A stretch of DNA of 64,000 bases from Sanguinoderma infundibulare (Eukaryota; Basidiomycota; Agaricomycetes; Polyporales; Polyporaceae): positions 1,674,001-1,738,000 of the forward strand of contig JAVLRN010000012.1 in NCBI GenBank assembly GCA_032821775.1, in the 5' to 3' direction. Every line of letters starts with the position of its first letter. Position 1 is the first letter of the stretch. The position numbers were made by a program, and so were the translations under genes. The notes below the pieces were generated by a model. The model was not told the DNA's origin and did not search any database. It worked only from the letters and a program-made list of their open reading frames with translations. Below, piece by piece: positions 20,564 to 33,857 of this stretch.

Positions 20564-23500
20564 TCATATGCAGATCATCGGCCGCTGCTTGCCCTCCTGC
20601 GCCGTCGCGCGGTGCGCGGCACCAGCGCTCAGCGCGCGGCGCGGGGGCGGCGACGACATCTCGGCCGCGCTCTGGCTAGGCCGACGTGTGCGCACCTCGA
20701 GCGGGACCGCGTCCTCGTCCTCGCTATCCTCGTCCTCGTCCTGGTACATCTGCGACGTGCTCAGCTGGTGGTCGAACGACGCGTCGTCCTCGTCGTCCTC
20801 ACCCGCGTTGGCAAGCATGTCCCGCGCCCGCGGCTGGTAGACACTCGAGTCGTCGTCGGCCGAGTCGTACGACTGCGCGCCGTCCTCGTCCTCGTCCTCG
20901 TCCTGGTCGCCGTCGTCGTCTTCGCCAGCGCTGTCGTTGTCACTCCCGCTCCCGGGGGACTCCTCGCCGCTCGTGTGGTACGTTACGCGCGCGAGCGGGC
21001 TAGTCGTCCGGAAGCGTGCCGACGAAGAGGGCCCGGCGCGTGAGTGCGAACGCGAACATGTGTCTTGGCCTTCGGAGAGGTCGGACGTGCCCTCTACCCT
21101 TTGACGGATCGCGGGCGCGACGGCCATCGACGGCGGTCCAATGGAGTGCACGGACGAGACGGTGCTGAGGAGGGCGCTCGGCACGGACGGTACAGGGGAG
21201 CCCGCAACGCCTCCGGCGCCGTACATGAGCACTTCGTCGTCGAGGTCCTCGGGGCGGTCGCCCGAGTACAGCGACGTCATGTCCTCAGACGGGCGCGCGT
21301 GCGACGCAAACTCAGGCCCGGTCCAGGACGCGGCGCGCATCGCCTTTGTCAGCCTCCCGCCGATGCTCATGCTCATGCTGCTCTGGCGCGAGGTGACGTG
21401 CCCGCTGAGAGCGTCCCCGCTGTCGCGTGACGGCGGCGAGGTGGCAGCGACGGGGTGAGAGCGTCCGTCCGCGTCCCGGAACCGGTGGCCGCTCAGCGCG
21501 AGGTTGACGGCGGACTCGGTCATGGGCGAGCTGTAGGTCGAGTACGACGACTGGCGGTTGGCCCCGCCGAGCTTGCGGACCCACTGCATGACCATGCTCC
21601 TTGGCCGCTCGCTGTCCGGCGAGCGTTCGCTAGGCGGGTGCTCCCCAGTTGGCGACGTGACCGAGCTTGAAGGTCCTGCAATAGGTGACGGGAGCGGGGA
21701 GGTTACTCTGGAGTAAATGGGCACGTTGAGGCCTGTTTCCGTACTCTTGCTCTTGGACGGCCCCGCCCCAGGGGACGATGTCGAGTTCCATATCGACCAC
21801 GGTTCAAACGACTTGGTGCTACTGCTGCCATCGTTTGTGGGCCTTGAGCCAATGTCGTTCGTCGACTTGTTCCGCGAGAGCTCCTGGCGCGACCGCCGCT
21901 TCTTCTCGCGCACGGAGCCGAGATGGCGAGGGTTCCCGATCGCCGTCGTCGTCGCCTGTTGGTGTTGGCGGGCAATATGGACATAGTGCGGCGCGGACTG
22001 CACGCCGACCTCGTCTTGCTTGTCATCGTCATTCCGCGGCCGTGTGCGCCGGAAGGAGCGCTGGGGCTTGACATTGCGGAGTGTCGACAAAATGCGGGTT
22101 CCAAACTTGGGGAGCAAGTTTGGAACCCAACGGAAGCGGACTGAAGACATTGCAGATCTCGTCTCGGCGTGCGTCGGCTCGAGCGGCATGTACTTCGTCA
22201 ACTGCGTCTCACGCAACCACTCTTCAGGCTGCGCGAGGTCGCGGAGGATCCATGGATGACGCTATCCCGACGGGCACATACGTGAGCTACTCCCAGTCAA
22301 GAACGACACACCAATGCGCACAACGCACCTTGACCTGCTCCAGGGTAATCCGTTTCGCCGAGTTCTTCTCGAGCAGCTTGTCCAGCAAGTCCACGACCTG
22401 CGCGCCCTCCGAGTCCAGCACTGCCGGCCGCTTGGCCCCATTCCGCTTTGCCGCGACCGCCGCGGAGATCTCTGGGTGCCGCCCCTCCGTCAGGATCCGG
22501 TCGAGGCCCATCGTGTCAGGGACGTCCCAGTCCTGGGTGCGGATGACCTTGTAAATCTCGAACTCGGTCCCCGCGTGGAAGGGCAGCGTGCCAAAGAGCA
22601 GCCCGTAGAGGGTGACCCCGAACGCCCAGATGTCGATCGCCTTCGTGATCTGGGGCTTCTTGCGCGGCGTCTGGACGGCTGTCTGCGTCTGGGTCTGCTG
22701 CATCTGGGTCTGGGTCTGTGTCTGGCTCTGGGAGGACGAATGGGAGCGGGCGCGGGTCGTCTTGCCTTTGCTGCTGAGGGACGGGAGGGATGGGAGGGAG
22801 AGCGGGAGGTGGTAGACGGACTCGGACGCGTCCGCGACGATCTCGGGGGCGAGGAACATGGGGGTGCCGGCAGTCTTGGAGAGGTCAGACTCGTCCATGA
22901 GGATCGGGTCGGTGTCGTCATCCTTGATGTTGCCCTTGCCCGCGGCGGCGAGCCGCTGGGCATATGAAAAGGTGGAGACGCCGAAGTCGCTGATTTTGAC
23001 TGTGCGGCGGTCCGCAGTCCATAAGAGGTTCGCAGGCTTGATATCACGATGGATGATGCCCTGGTAGTGGACTGTGTGAAGGGCGAGAGGGGCGGAAATA
23101 GGGTATACAGAGAGCGAAGAGCGTGTAGGTAAGGGCCATAATTGAGCGCGCTGCCGCGAAGCTTGGGAGAGATGAAAGGGAAGCGGACGTACGGTACTCA
23201 AGGCCGAGAATGACGTCGCGGCATATGCGCCGGGTCTGGTCTACGCGGAGGAGAGGGTTGTCGTTTGCTGTGCGCCATTTTATTTCACCACCACCGAGAT
23301 ATTCCATGACTGTTTAACAAGAACGGTTAGCGGAGGATAGCAGACACATAGAGCAGGGACTGAATGCCTCGAGCCGGCGTCATCGGCTATAGCATTCTGC
23401 ACTGCACATAGAACATAGGACGGTCCGGTGGGCAGCATATAGGGTTGCAAACGCGAAGTGTACGTTGCGGGGAACGAGGACAGCGAGAGAAGGAGCGAAG

Positions 23501-24315
23501 TGGAGCGGGAGTAAACAATAGAGAGGAACGCACCCATGTAGATCTTGTCATTGAGAGGGTCGTCTATGACTTCGAGCAAACGGACGACGTGGGGGTGGTT
23601 GAGCTTCTTCATGATCGCAATCTCTTTGCGAATCTTGTGCTCCGTACTCCCGAGCTGGTCGACGAGGGGCAGGTGGGGATAGCGGGGGAGGTTGTCGTTG
23701 CGCCTGAGCTTCTTGAGACGGTCGCTCTTGTTCTTGCGGCGGACGGCCTTGACGGCCTGCACGTCCAAGAGCGCGGGGGGAGCAGCAAGTGTACATGCGG
23801 GTGGGGGATAAGGGGCGGAAGAGCAAGAAGGGGGAGATGGGCGGACTGACCACGGCTATGTCCTTGTTGGAGGTGTCCTCGGCGAGAAAGACCTCGCCGT
23901 GCTGGCCCTTGCCGACCTTGAGCTTGAAGTCGTATTGGTTGATCATGCGTATGGAGCCCGGGCGTGCAGGACGGCGCTTTGTGATAATTTCATGGGTCAT
24001 GACGACGGCCTGGTTGGGGTCGTACTGGCGGAGGGAGTGCATGCTGCTCCGGGGCTGGGCGGACCGGTCGCGGGAGGAGGAAGCGACGGCGTTGGCCATG
24101 TCTAGTATGTACAGCGGGAGGCAGCCAGCGCGCCTCGGGGCGGGAGCGTCGGGGGAGTCGTGGGGGAAGGGGGGAGATGGCGGGGGGACGGGACGTCGGT
24201 GGGTGGGCGAGGACTCGGACGAATTTGGAGTGCGGGCGAACTCAGCCAGAGTCTGAGTCTGAGTGCAAGTCTCTGCCGGGCTCCTACCGCCCCAGCCGAA
24301 CAGGCGCCCTATCAT
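20564..24315 (-). CDS. Protein kinase of the CaMKK / SNF1-activating (Ssp1/Sak1/Tos3) type
   Basis: Five exons: 23850-24315, 23534-23756, 23203-23309, 22329-23071 and 20564-22261. The Gly-rich loop is KVGKGQHGEVFLAED; the ATP lysine is in AVKAVRR; the long KNKSDRLKKLRR insert between strands is typical of CaMKK. Next come VMEYLGGGEIKW, the catalytic loop HRDIKPANLL, DFGVS, TAGTPMFLAPE and DIWAFGVTLYGLLFG. The domain ends HPWILRD. Two inserts stand out: about 30 residues between DFG and the TAGTP loop, and about 60 Ser/Gln/Thr-rich residues just after APE. The 500-residue tail is disordered and ends in acidic Asp/Glu runs. Such kinases phosphorylate the activation loop of AMPK/SNF1 or CaMK. 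The start could instead be the ATG at 24099 (MANAVASSS). Confidence 0.88.
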
Positions 24316-26235
24316 CCCATCCACTGGCCTGCTGCTGCCACCCCCGATCGCCCACTGCTCCTAGTCGTTTTGTGCATCATATACCCCCCATGCGCTCCAG
24401 ACACGGCACACGCACCGTCCAGCGCAGCCCCGCTGCCTCCCAACTCTCGCCGTGCTACCTACATCAGTATCACCGAGGTTTCCCAGCATGCTCCCTCCCT
24501 TTCCGCTTTCGCCCCCGGCACATCTCAATCCGTCCGCCACCTCCCCAATCCTGCGCCCTTCCCAACCCACACCGCGCTGCGCCCTGCCCGAACACCCATG
24601 ACAGCACTAGCCTCGGCCGAGTCCCAATTAATCGCCTCGTTCAGATCCTTCGCTGACACCGTCCCCATCCGAGTGCCTAGCTAGTACACTATCATACATA
24701 GCACATCCCGACACAAAGGAACCTCGCCTACATCGCCTGTCCACCGCTGCGCCTCGTCCGAATTCCCAATCCCATCCCATCTCCCCACCCAATCCATGTC
24801 TGCTTCGACTTCGCGTTTCCAATTTCCGACACGCCCGCGCCCTCTTCGAACACGCCTGCGTCCGTGTGCACCCTTCACCGCGGGCATGTGCACTTGTCTT
24901 CTTCCTTGACAGAGCTCATCACCTGCAGCCGCACCCGAAGCCCAGCGTACATCAGCAAACAGTCGATTCGTACGTCAACCCCACCCGTCGTCCGCACCAG
25001 GCCCCCGCGCCCATCTCGCCCCCCGTCCCCAGTTCAGATCCATCTGCGTCCAGCAGCAGAGATGCTGCTTGGCGCACTTGTCTCGCCGCAGCCGCCAAGG
25101 GCTTCGAAATCCCGGAAAGGCTTGCACCTAGCTTGCAGCTACCACCACGACCCTCCATCGAAGCTCGCCCGGCTCCTTCTCTGCCGCCTCCTGACGAGCC
25201 CGTCTGTCGATCGTCAATGTCGCACCCCGACCCTGGCAAGGCACAGTGGCACACCGCACATGTGCCGTCTGTCACTGTCCTGATGCGCCTCCCCCTACCA
25301 ACATGCTGCGGCGCCCCGTCGCCCATCTCGTCCAGTACGCGTTCGCGGGATCGCCCTGATCATAATGAACTCCCCTTCGACGACCGTCCAAGCTTTGACC
25401 GTCGGTCCAGATCGACCGGTGCCCTTTTGAAGACCGAGCCTCGATCGTCCGCGGCATGCGCATCCCCCCAATCCCGTCCCCACCTTTCTAAACCGCGAGC
25501 GCAACTCTCCGACAAGAACGAGCCACTTACCGCTTCCGCGTGCTGGCCACATCCCTAGACGTAATCGTGACAAACCCAAAGTCAGCGAAGCCCCGAACGC
25601 GAGCCCCTGAATCTCGCCGAATCATCATAACGCGCGCGCACGCTGCCACCTCGCTGCCCGTACATAGCGCTTGCGATTCTAGAACCATTCCAAAGCCGCG
25701 CTCCTCTGGAAACGATGGGAAAAGCTGGGGGTAATGCGTGCATGATAGCAAAAGGGAGGCAAACACAGGAAGCGGCAGCGGTTCGAGAGTGACGGCACCG
25801 GCAGCAGGGCGGGGCAAATGCCGAACGAGCCCTTCCCGCGAACCGCGGCTAGGGGCGAGAAGGCCCCATCGACGACATCAATCGACCCAGGAGCAGAAGA
25901 AACCAAAGGAAAGACGCAAGTCACCCGAGAGGCGGAGCAAGCGAGGGCAGAACGGGACGACAAACGGGAACCGCGTCCCGAGCTCGGGCCACTCGGTATG
26001 GCGCGCATCCGGAAGCACTCGATAGCCCGGCACCATCCGCCGCGCAGCCACACGAGAGAGAGAATGGGAAAACGGCGATGGCGCAGTTGGATGGTGGATA
26101 GCGACAAGGTTCGGGGTTGTGGGGCGAGAGAGAAAGGGGTCGTTCGCGGAGTAACAGCCATATGTGCGTAGTGCCACCGCCCGTCGTAATACAGCGCAGC
26201 GCGTTATGACAAATGCGAATGAGCGGAAAACACAC
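24316..26235. other. Long intergenic or untranslated region
   Basis: Pyrimidine-rich from 24.3 to 25.5 kb on the plus strand. A 230-codon Pro/Ser-rich frame at 24866-25558 has no motif and low-complexity content. The minus strand shows isolated splice-like pairs (gtaagtggctcg near 25530, ttccag near 25712) that may belong to the CDKCGKTTW gene, but no frame could be confirmed. Confidence 0.4.
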
Positions 26236-26319
26236 CTTCCAGGTCGTCTTCCCGCACTTGTCGCACTTGGCGAGATAGCAGGCGTCCACGGGCGCAGCGA
26301 TTGCCTCCACGTAAGCCAT
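26236..26319 (-). CDS. First exon of a small zinc-motif protein (CDKCGKTTW)
   Basis: The minus-strand ATG at 26319 gives MAYVEAIAAPVDACYLAKCD followed by KCGKTTWK and then a GT donor at 26235. The paired cysteines CDKCGKTTW match a widespread family of very small fungal and bacterial proteins in which the motif is followed by GCG and a His. The expected GCG-x-H second exon was not found within 400 bases. The gene may therefore have a longer intron, be truncated, or simply read on as a 132-residue frame to 25921. Role unknown. Confidence 0.4.
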
Positions 26320-27230
26320 CGCGTAGTGAGTTGGGGTTAAACTGGGGACACGTCGCATTCAGCACGGCAGCGGTATGATCGGATGTTGTGGAGAAGCAGC
26401 AAAACGCGCCAGACAGCCGGTGCATTCGTTAACGATACGCATAGAAGCCACAAAAACGAGCAAACGTACCCGTGAAAACGAGGGTCCGCGGTCCAGAAAG
26501 GCAGGAGGTGTTTGAGAAGACGAATTCGTCCGACAAGCTCTCGGGACGCCGCAGGGTTTATATCGCCCCCCAGCCTCGCCTGTCTCACGAAGTTGAAACC
26601 CTGTCCGGGATCTGCCCGCACAAAATTAGTCACCGCGATAAGCTTATTCGGAATTCCAGTTTGCTCATGACCACATTGCTCAGCACAACACACCACCCTC
26701 CAGCCGTGTTTACCGTCACGGACAGACCAACGATCACATAAACTAGCTCAGTTGAGTCTTTTCATTACGAGGTAGCCAAACTCGCATCCTGGAAAAGGTC
26801 AGTACGCCATCACGTGAAGGAGCCGCACGATGCGTCCACCTCACCAATGCAATGTCAAACCTTCAACGATTCGCGAGATTTAATGATCACCAGGCTCATG
26901 ATTGTCTTCCTCAGCGTCACCACGTCACCTGATGGTAATATAGGCCACAACACGCCTCCGGAGGGTTCTGACTCCTGAGAAGACTCGAGAACAAGTCGTC
27001 GGAGAGGACCCTTCCATCCAGGTCAGTGTCGCTGGAGTGAAGGAAGACCACGGCACCTTCACATGTACGTCTTCCAAGCGTTCTAGTGTGACTGGCCGTA
27101 GAGGCCATTGCGACTTGTTTGCAGCATGGACGACATACAACATGTGAGACTCGATAGGACGTGACCATAAGCAACGAGAACATCATAGCCACTCGTACAA
27201 CTTGCCCGTCATCTCCGGGATGGAAACCGC
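26320..27230. other. Intergenic, no supported gene
   Basis: Short frames only. It contains the 3' flank of the uL4 gene on the right and possible promoter sequence for the CDKCGKTTW exon on the left. Confidence 0.45.
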
Positions 27231-28595
<1,365 letters not shown>

Positions 28596-29100
28596 TCTTG
28601 AGGATAGTCTTGAGGATGTTTTGATGCGGCTCCAGTGCTGGACGACGGTGTGGATCTCCAAAATTAAGGTTTGCCAGTACTGCAGCCTCCCGCCAAATAC
28701 AACCAAACAGCCGCGCTCACGTGTGACGACGGGCGCCAACCACAAGTCGACCTCCTGCCAGTGCGTGCATCCTGCGCCTCCAACGTGTGCTACCGTGGTC
28801 TGCAGCTTTATATCGCTATTAGTTCAGAAAATATTAGGTGATTTTCGACCATGATAAAGCGACTAATGTGGCTCAAACCGCAAACCACTGTAGCCTCCAG
28901 GCACCTGTGGTCGTAAGGAGTCCATCATCATTCCGATGCCCATTATTTCTGCTGCGTGGCAATTGTGACGTGGTGCCTAGCACGAACGCCTCTCGCCGGT
29001 GGGCGGTCGTATAGTGGGCGATGGTCGCCCGGATTCAAGTGGACCTAGTTCGGTGAGTATCTGCTATTTATGTGAGCTAATATCCCCATTCATCATCTAA
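28596..29100. other. uL4 promoter region
   Basis: TATA-like tataaag on the minus strand at 28806-28812, about 210 bases from the uL4 ATG. Part of this region may be 5' UTR. No gene is seen. Confidence 0.35.
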
Positions 29101-29109
29101 CCATTGCAC

Positions 29110-29850
29110 TTCGCTGACAGACGACACATGCCCCGACCCTACTCCCGATTCACCCGTCAGTCCGCTGGTTCCTGCTGCAACGCAGACGTCGATCTTCGGG
29201 GGACGCAAACTATGTATCGAGGATGTTGTCGCGCCGCCTGGCGTCGGGAACATTTCCGACATTTTCGCTCGGTAAGTCGAGCTCTGCGACGATTCTTGCT
29301 TGATTTAACATGTTTTCGGGATTTCGTCCCTTGGAAGCGACGACAAGTGGACCTCTTGTCGGGTACACCACAGGATGTACTGGGTAAATGGCGAACTGGT
29401 GGGCGTACATATCACTCCTCTTCGTTTCGTTTGGTTCTCTACATAACCCTCGTGGCAATGGAATAAGATGAGCTCGTGCACTACGGGTCGGTGTTCGACG
29501 CGACTTCATGTGCCTCTGGTTCCAGCACCATTACCCGACCAGACCGCCTTGGGGGGGGAGCGATTGCTGCACTCCAATTGGTTCTTGAATGTAAGCCCCC
29601 GTCAGACAAGCCTTTTCCGTGCCAATTCCTTACGCCTCGAGTGCAGATCATTTTTGTTCCGACCGTTGTCAATAAGAGCTGCCTGATTATCGGCGCCGAC
29701 AACTTCAGCGCCTCGCAGAAAGACAGATGCACATGCAGGCTCATACTAAGCACAACTGATACGCCATGTCTGGTCTCGGCAACTCGACTGGCCTCAGGAC
29801 TGCAGCCTGAGGTCGATGGATTACTGGAGTCCGCATTATGCTACTCATAA
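29110..29850 (+). CDS. Possible exons of an unidentified gene or gene relic
   Basis: After an acceptor (gctgacag) near 29121 one frame reads PAATQTSIFGGRKLCIEDVV and PPGVGNISDIFAR to a gtaagt donor at about 29272. An acceptor at about 29339 rejoins in phase to DDKWTSCRVHHRMYWVNGEL. Further on, 29476-29850 is open for 124 codons (HYGSVFDATSCASG, IIFVPTVVNKSCLIIGADNF). I could not find a start or a single frame joining all parts, and no family is recognised. It may be a decayed gene. Confidence 0.25.
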
Positions 29851-30505
29851 CTCAGGTCTTGTCCCCCAAAGGATGACAACCTCATGGTGAGCGGCGGTGT
29901 ACGCGGCGGTCAACGCACTGTGGCCAAAACTCCGCCGAAGTCGACGCGGTTCTCGTTCGCATGGTTAGGAACGGCGGTGACGTCTGTCTTGATATGACTC
30001 ACGCGTCCTCTAAATCTGACATACTCATTGCAAGTCGCTACCCACTGGTTTCTTCCATCAGAATGAGCCAACACTTCCATGGTCAGATCTGATACTTAGC
30101 AGTCAGGATAGTCTATATTGCCGGGCACCATTCGAGCGCTGAGTCGGAGACTGTACCGTAAGTACTTGCTTCTTTGGACGATTTCAACATTCAAACTTCT
30201 CCAGAGCGCCGCGCCCGGGTACTTATCGTGACATGTCAAGGTCAGATTCCGTACGTCGGCATGATAAGGCGGATCCGCCGTGCCTACTACCAATGCACGC
30301 GATGAATGGGCTCAGAAATAGCAGAGGACACGGGCCGACGTGGCACGCTTGGCGGTGATCGTGTAGAAGATGAGTCACTCAACAACCCCCAACATTACCC
30401 ACCCTCAGCCATCCATACCAAGAGGCAGATAAAAACGACCGAGGTCAGCACACCCGTTCTCTTTTTCCACACACCCTCGTTATCTCTCCCAGCTTCCATC
30501 GCGCA
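29851..30505. other. Intergenic, 5' of the aminotransferase
   Basis: A TATA-like gataaaaac lies at about 30426, 80 bases before the ATG. Nothing else is supported. Confidence 0.4.
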
Positions 30506-32638
30506 ATGGCGAACGACTTTGACATCCCGACTGGCCCATCTCAGAACGAAACAAAAGCTCTGGAAGATACCCCTTTATCGTCGCGAGTCCTTCCGAGGTC
30601 TTTCTACGAGCCGTTTATATCAGAATCGTCAAAACACCGGATAGAGGATCCGAGTCAGTGCCCAATCAACCTCACCGCCTTTCCCTACCTTGTTCTAACG
30701 TCAACAAACGCACACAGTCCGCGCCTTGCTTCCCCTTGAGGACCGCCCAGGCGTGATCTCCCTCCTCGCCGGGAAACCGAACGCGGACACGTTCCCCATC
30801 ACGTCCCTCCAGTTCACGCTCCGCGACCCGGTCTCGAGCGAGGAAGTCGCCGTCGCGCTCACCGAGGCCGAGCTCGCGCGCAGCCTGCAGTACAGCCCGA
30901 GCAAGGGCATCCCCGACCTGCTCGACTGGCTCTTTGGCCTGCAGGAGTATAGCCACGGCCGTGGACGCGGCGAGGGCTGGGACATGACGTCGGGCGCGGG
31001 CTCTTCCGACCTGATTTACAAGGTGGGATGGCCTCTCTGTTTGAATTCGGTGAAGGTCTAGGTCTGAAATTGAAAGCTCGTTGATCGTCCAGGCTGTGAA
31101 CGCGTTGATGGGCCCCGGCGACGTCGCGCTGATCGAGACACCCGTGTACGCGTACGTGCTCGCGTTCCGACGTCCGGAGCTATGGTCGCAGCACTGGCAG
31201 CTCAACTAATTAACCACACGCTTCTCATATTCGCAGGGGTGTTATCTCAACGTTCCACGCCACCGGATGTGAGATGATAGGTTCGTTTCTCGCAGTTCAG
31301 GCTTGGCATGCACGCAAATCCTTATTCTGACATTGTTCGCCGCAGAGGTCGGACAGGACCAGTACGGCATCGACGCCCAAGACCTGCGGGAGAAGCTGGA
31401 CAACTGGCCCCGAGACAAGCCAAAGCCGAAGGCTCTGTACACCGTTCCGGTACGTCGGAACCACCCACATATTGCGGGTTGTGGCCCGACTGATATCATG
31501 CGGTGATGGTTTAGTACGGAGCGAACCCGACTGGCGTGACCTCGACCGTCGAGCGGCGCCTCGAGGTCCTCGAACTTGCGCGGAAACACAACTTCCTCAT
31601 CCTCGAAGGTTCGTCTGCACACACGCAAATACGCACATCTCTCGATTGCAGCGCTCACGCGATTTGTTTTCTACGCTGCGGAACCTTGACTGCGCCGCGC
31701 AGATGACCCGTACTACTACCTGTACTTTGGCAGCGCCCCACGCCCACCCTCGTACTTTGCCCTCGACCGTGACCAGCCGGAAGTGGGACGTGTCATCCGG
31801 TTCGACAGCCTGTCAAAGGTGCTGTCCTCGGGCATGCGCATCGGGTTCATATCCGCGCCACAGATCATCATCGACGCTGTCGTCCTTCACGTATGTGCTT
31901 AAACTTCAAGCGTTCCTCCCGGCAGCGACCGCAAGACGTGAACAGCTGACACTGCTGACGCACACAGACCATGAACTCAAACCTGCAGCCGCCGACGTTC
32001 ACGCAGGTGCTCTCGCTGCGACTGCTCAAGTCGTGGGGGTACGAGAAGCTCCGGGCGCACGTCGACCGCGTCGCGGACTTCTACCGGGGGAAGCGCGATG
32101 TCTTTGAGCGGCTGATGCACAAGCACCTCGACGGGCTGGCAGAGTGGAATACCCCGGAGGCTGGCATGTTCTTTTGGTCAGTATGGTTTGTCGTTTGTCT
32201 CCAATCACGTTCTTGGGAGGATGTTGTCGCACCGCAAACCGGTCCGGTGACGGTGGGCTTTCGAGAATCGGCATTTGAGCTTGATATTTTAGTTTTCACT
32301 AGACCTCGAGCCTCGAGGCCGCTGTCAACGGGATCCGGTGGAATGTTCTGTATCCAGGTGCTAATCTGTTGGATTATCGATACAGGTTCAAGCTCCAGTT
32401 AGGGAAGGTCAATGGGCAATCCGGATCCGGGGAGGAGGGGGATTCCGAGGCGATCATCAGAACCAAGGCGTTAGAGAACGGCGTGCTCGCGCTGCCCGGA
32501 ACGGTCTGCCTGCCGAGCGGGCGGAAGACAACGTACGTGCGGGCATCGTTCAGCCTGCTTCCTGAGGATCAGGTCGACGAGGCGCTCCGCCGGCTTCGTG
32601 AGGTTATTTTGAAGGCACGCGAAGATCCGGCGGTTTGA
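30506..32638 (+). CDS. PLP-dependent class I/II aminotransferase (2-aminoadipate/aromatic type)
   Basis: A multi-exon gene from ATG 30506 (MANDFDIPTG) to TGA 32636-32638. The spliced protein of about 450 residues shows RPGVISLLAGKPNADTFP, LQYSPSKGIPDLLDWL, the cofactor-phosphate region SGAGSSDLIYK, PGDVALIETPVYAGVIS, VPYGANPTGVT (the NPTG turn), LILEDDPYYYLYF (the Asp that contacts the PLP ring nitrogen) and FDSLSKVLSSGMRIGF, whose Lys forms the Schiff base. PEAGMFFWFKL and VCLPSGRKTTYVRASFSL complete the fold. This is the fungal Aro8/kynurenine-aminoadipate aminotransferase subgroup, which moves the amino group between 2-oxoadipate or aromatic oxo acids and glutamate in lysine and aromatic metabolism. 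Exact substrate preference cannot be told from sequence. Eight or more short introns, all in phase. Confidence 0.92.
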
Positions 32639-33857
32639 GTATGGAAGGACACGGCACGGATTCTGGAATTAATGTAACATTAACGTCGGCACTGGCTGCT
32701 ATAGATCGTACTTGTATCAACCGAATATACCAAGCACATCGCCTTCTGTTTTCAATGAAACGATCCGATTTCTTGCTGTGCATGTTTCATACGCAACGTC
32801 CTCTGCCATGCACAATTGGTTTCGCGACATGAAGGTGACTGTCGGGCTCGTAATTTTACACCTCCATCGAAGATGGACGGCCTCTACTTCGCTCAACCAA
32901 GACGCGGAGGGGCTGGTTGTAAGAATGGCTACTGCATCTGTAGTCGGTTGATACGCACTTTCTGTATCTGGAAGGCCGTCAATCATCTGGCTCCATCTGT
33001 GAGAAGGTGGAACATGGCGGTGAGCATGCTGACGGCTCCATGAAACGAAGGTGCCAGATTTCCGCAAGCAGCATGTTGGCAAAGAAGAGAGTTGGAGGCG
33101 GTTCTAGATGGATTCTGCGGGTACGGTGCCCGTCCATGCATGCACTGCACAGTTGCTGCACGAATCATCAATGGATGACACCCTCCGGCGAGACGTTGAC
33201 GGAGCTGAACCTGCTGGGCGAGAGGACATGACAAAGGGCCCTAGCAATGCCAATGCGATTGCGCTGCAACCCCGTTGCGGCAAGCGACCCCGCCAGCACC
33301 GGGCTGGTTGCTGTGCAAAGCTGCGGCATCCAGGGAGACAGCGAAGGGATGGATGGCCGGAACTGAGGACTGACAAGGTTTTTGTTGACGGATGAGGATA
33401 TCGCAGAGGCGCAGCGGGAACTGATGCACTGGCTTCGGCGTCCTCGCGACGTCCTCGGCGGCGTGAGGGGTGGGAGGAGGAGGCCAAGCTGGCCTGGAGA
33501 CGTTGCTTGGAGGGAGAGATGGAGGTAGACGCCGGGATAAGGGGGAGTAAGAAAAGGTAAGCAGGAAGCTGGAAGCAAGTAAGATCGGTTGTGAAGTGGA
33601 TGTTAATCAGACTGGTTAGTACTAGTTGGGACCCGGCTGGTCGCACTCTCAACTCTTCCTCCACTACGGGCCCAGTCCTCCCCCGTCTCCGTCCTCGTCC
33701 ACGACACTCTCCCCATCTCAAGTCGCTCTGAGCGGGTCACAGGCGATACCTGGCCTTCGTTATCCATCTTCGCTTTCCTGTGACGCTCGCTTCTCCGGTG
33801 TTCTAATCCCCACGATCTCATCCAAGCTCGCCCGCGACCGCCAACCAAGCCGCCAAC
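32639..33857. other. Intergenic, no supported gene
   Basis: 3' flank of the aminotransferase and 5' flank of the RasGAP gene. A 205-codon minus frame at 33104-33721 is low-complexity and overlaps other frames, so it is not accepted. The last 200 bases are pyrimidine-rich, like many basidiomycete promoters. Confidence 0.45.

Noticed and set aside
24866..25558. 230-codon Pro/Ser-rich plus frame
   Set aside because: Low complexity, no motif, no splice support; it lies in a pyrimidine-rich upstream region.
33104..33721. 205-codon minus frame upstream of the RasGAP gene
   Set aside because: Low complexity and overlapping frames on both strands; no start context or family match.
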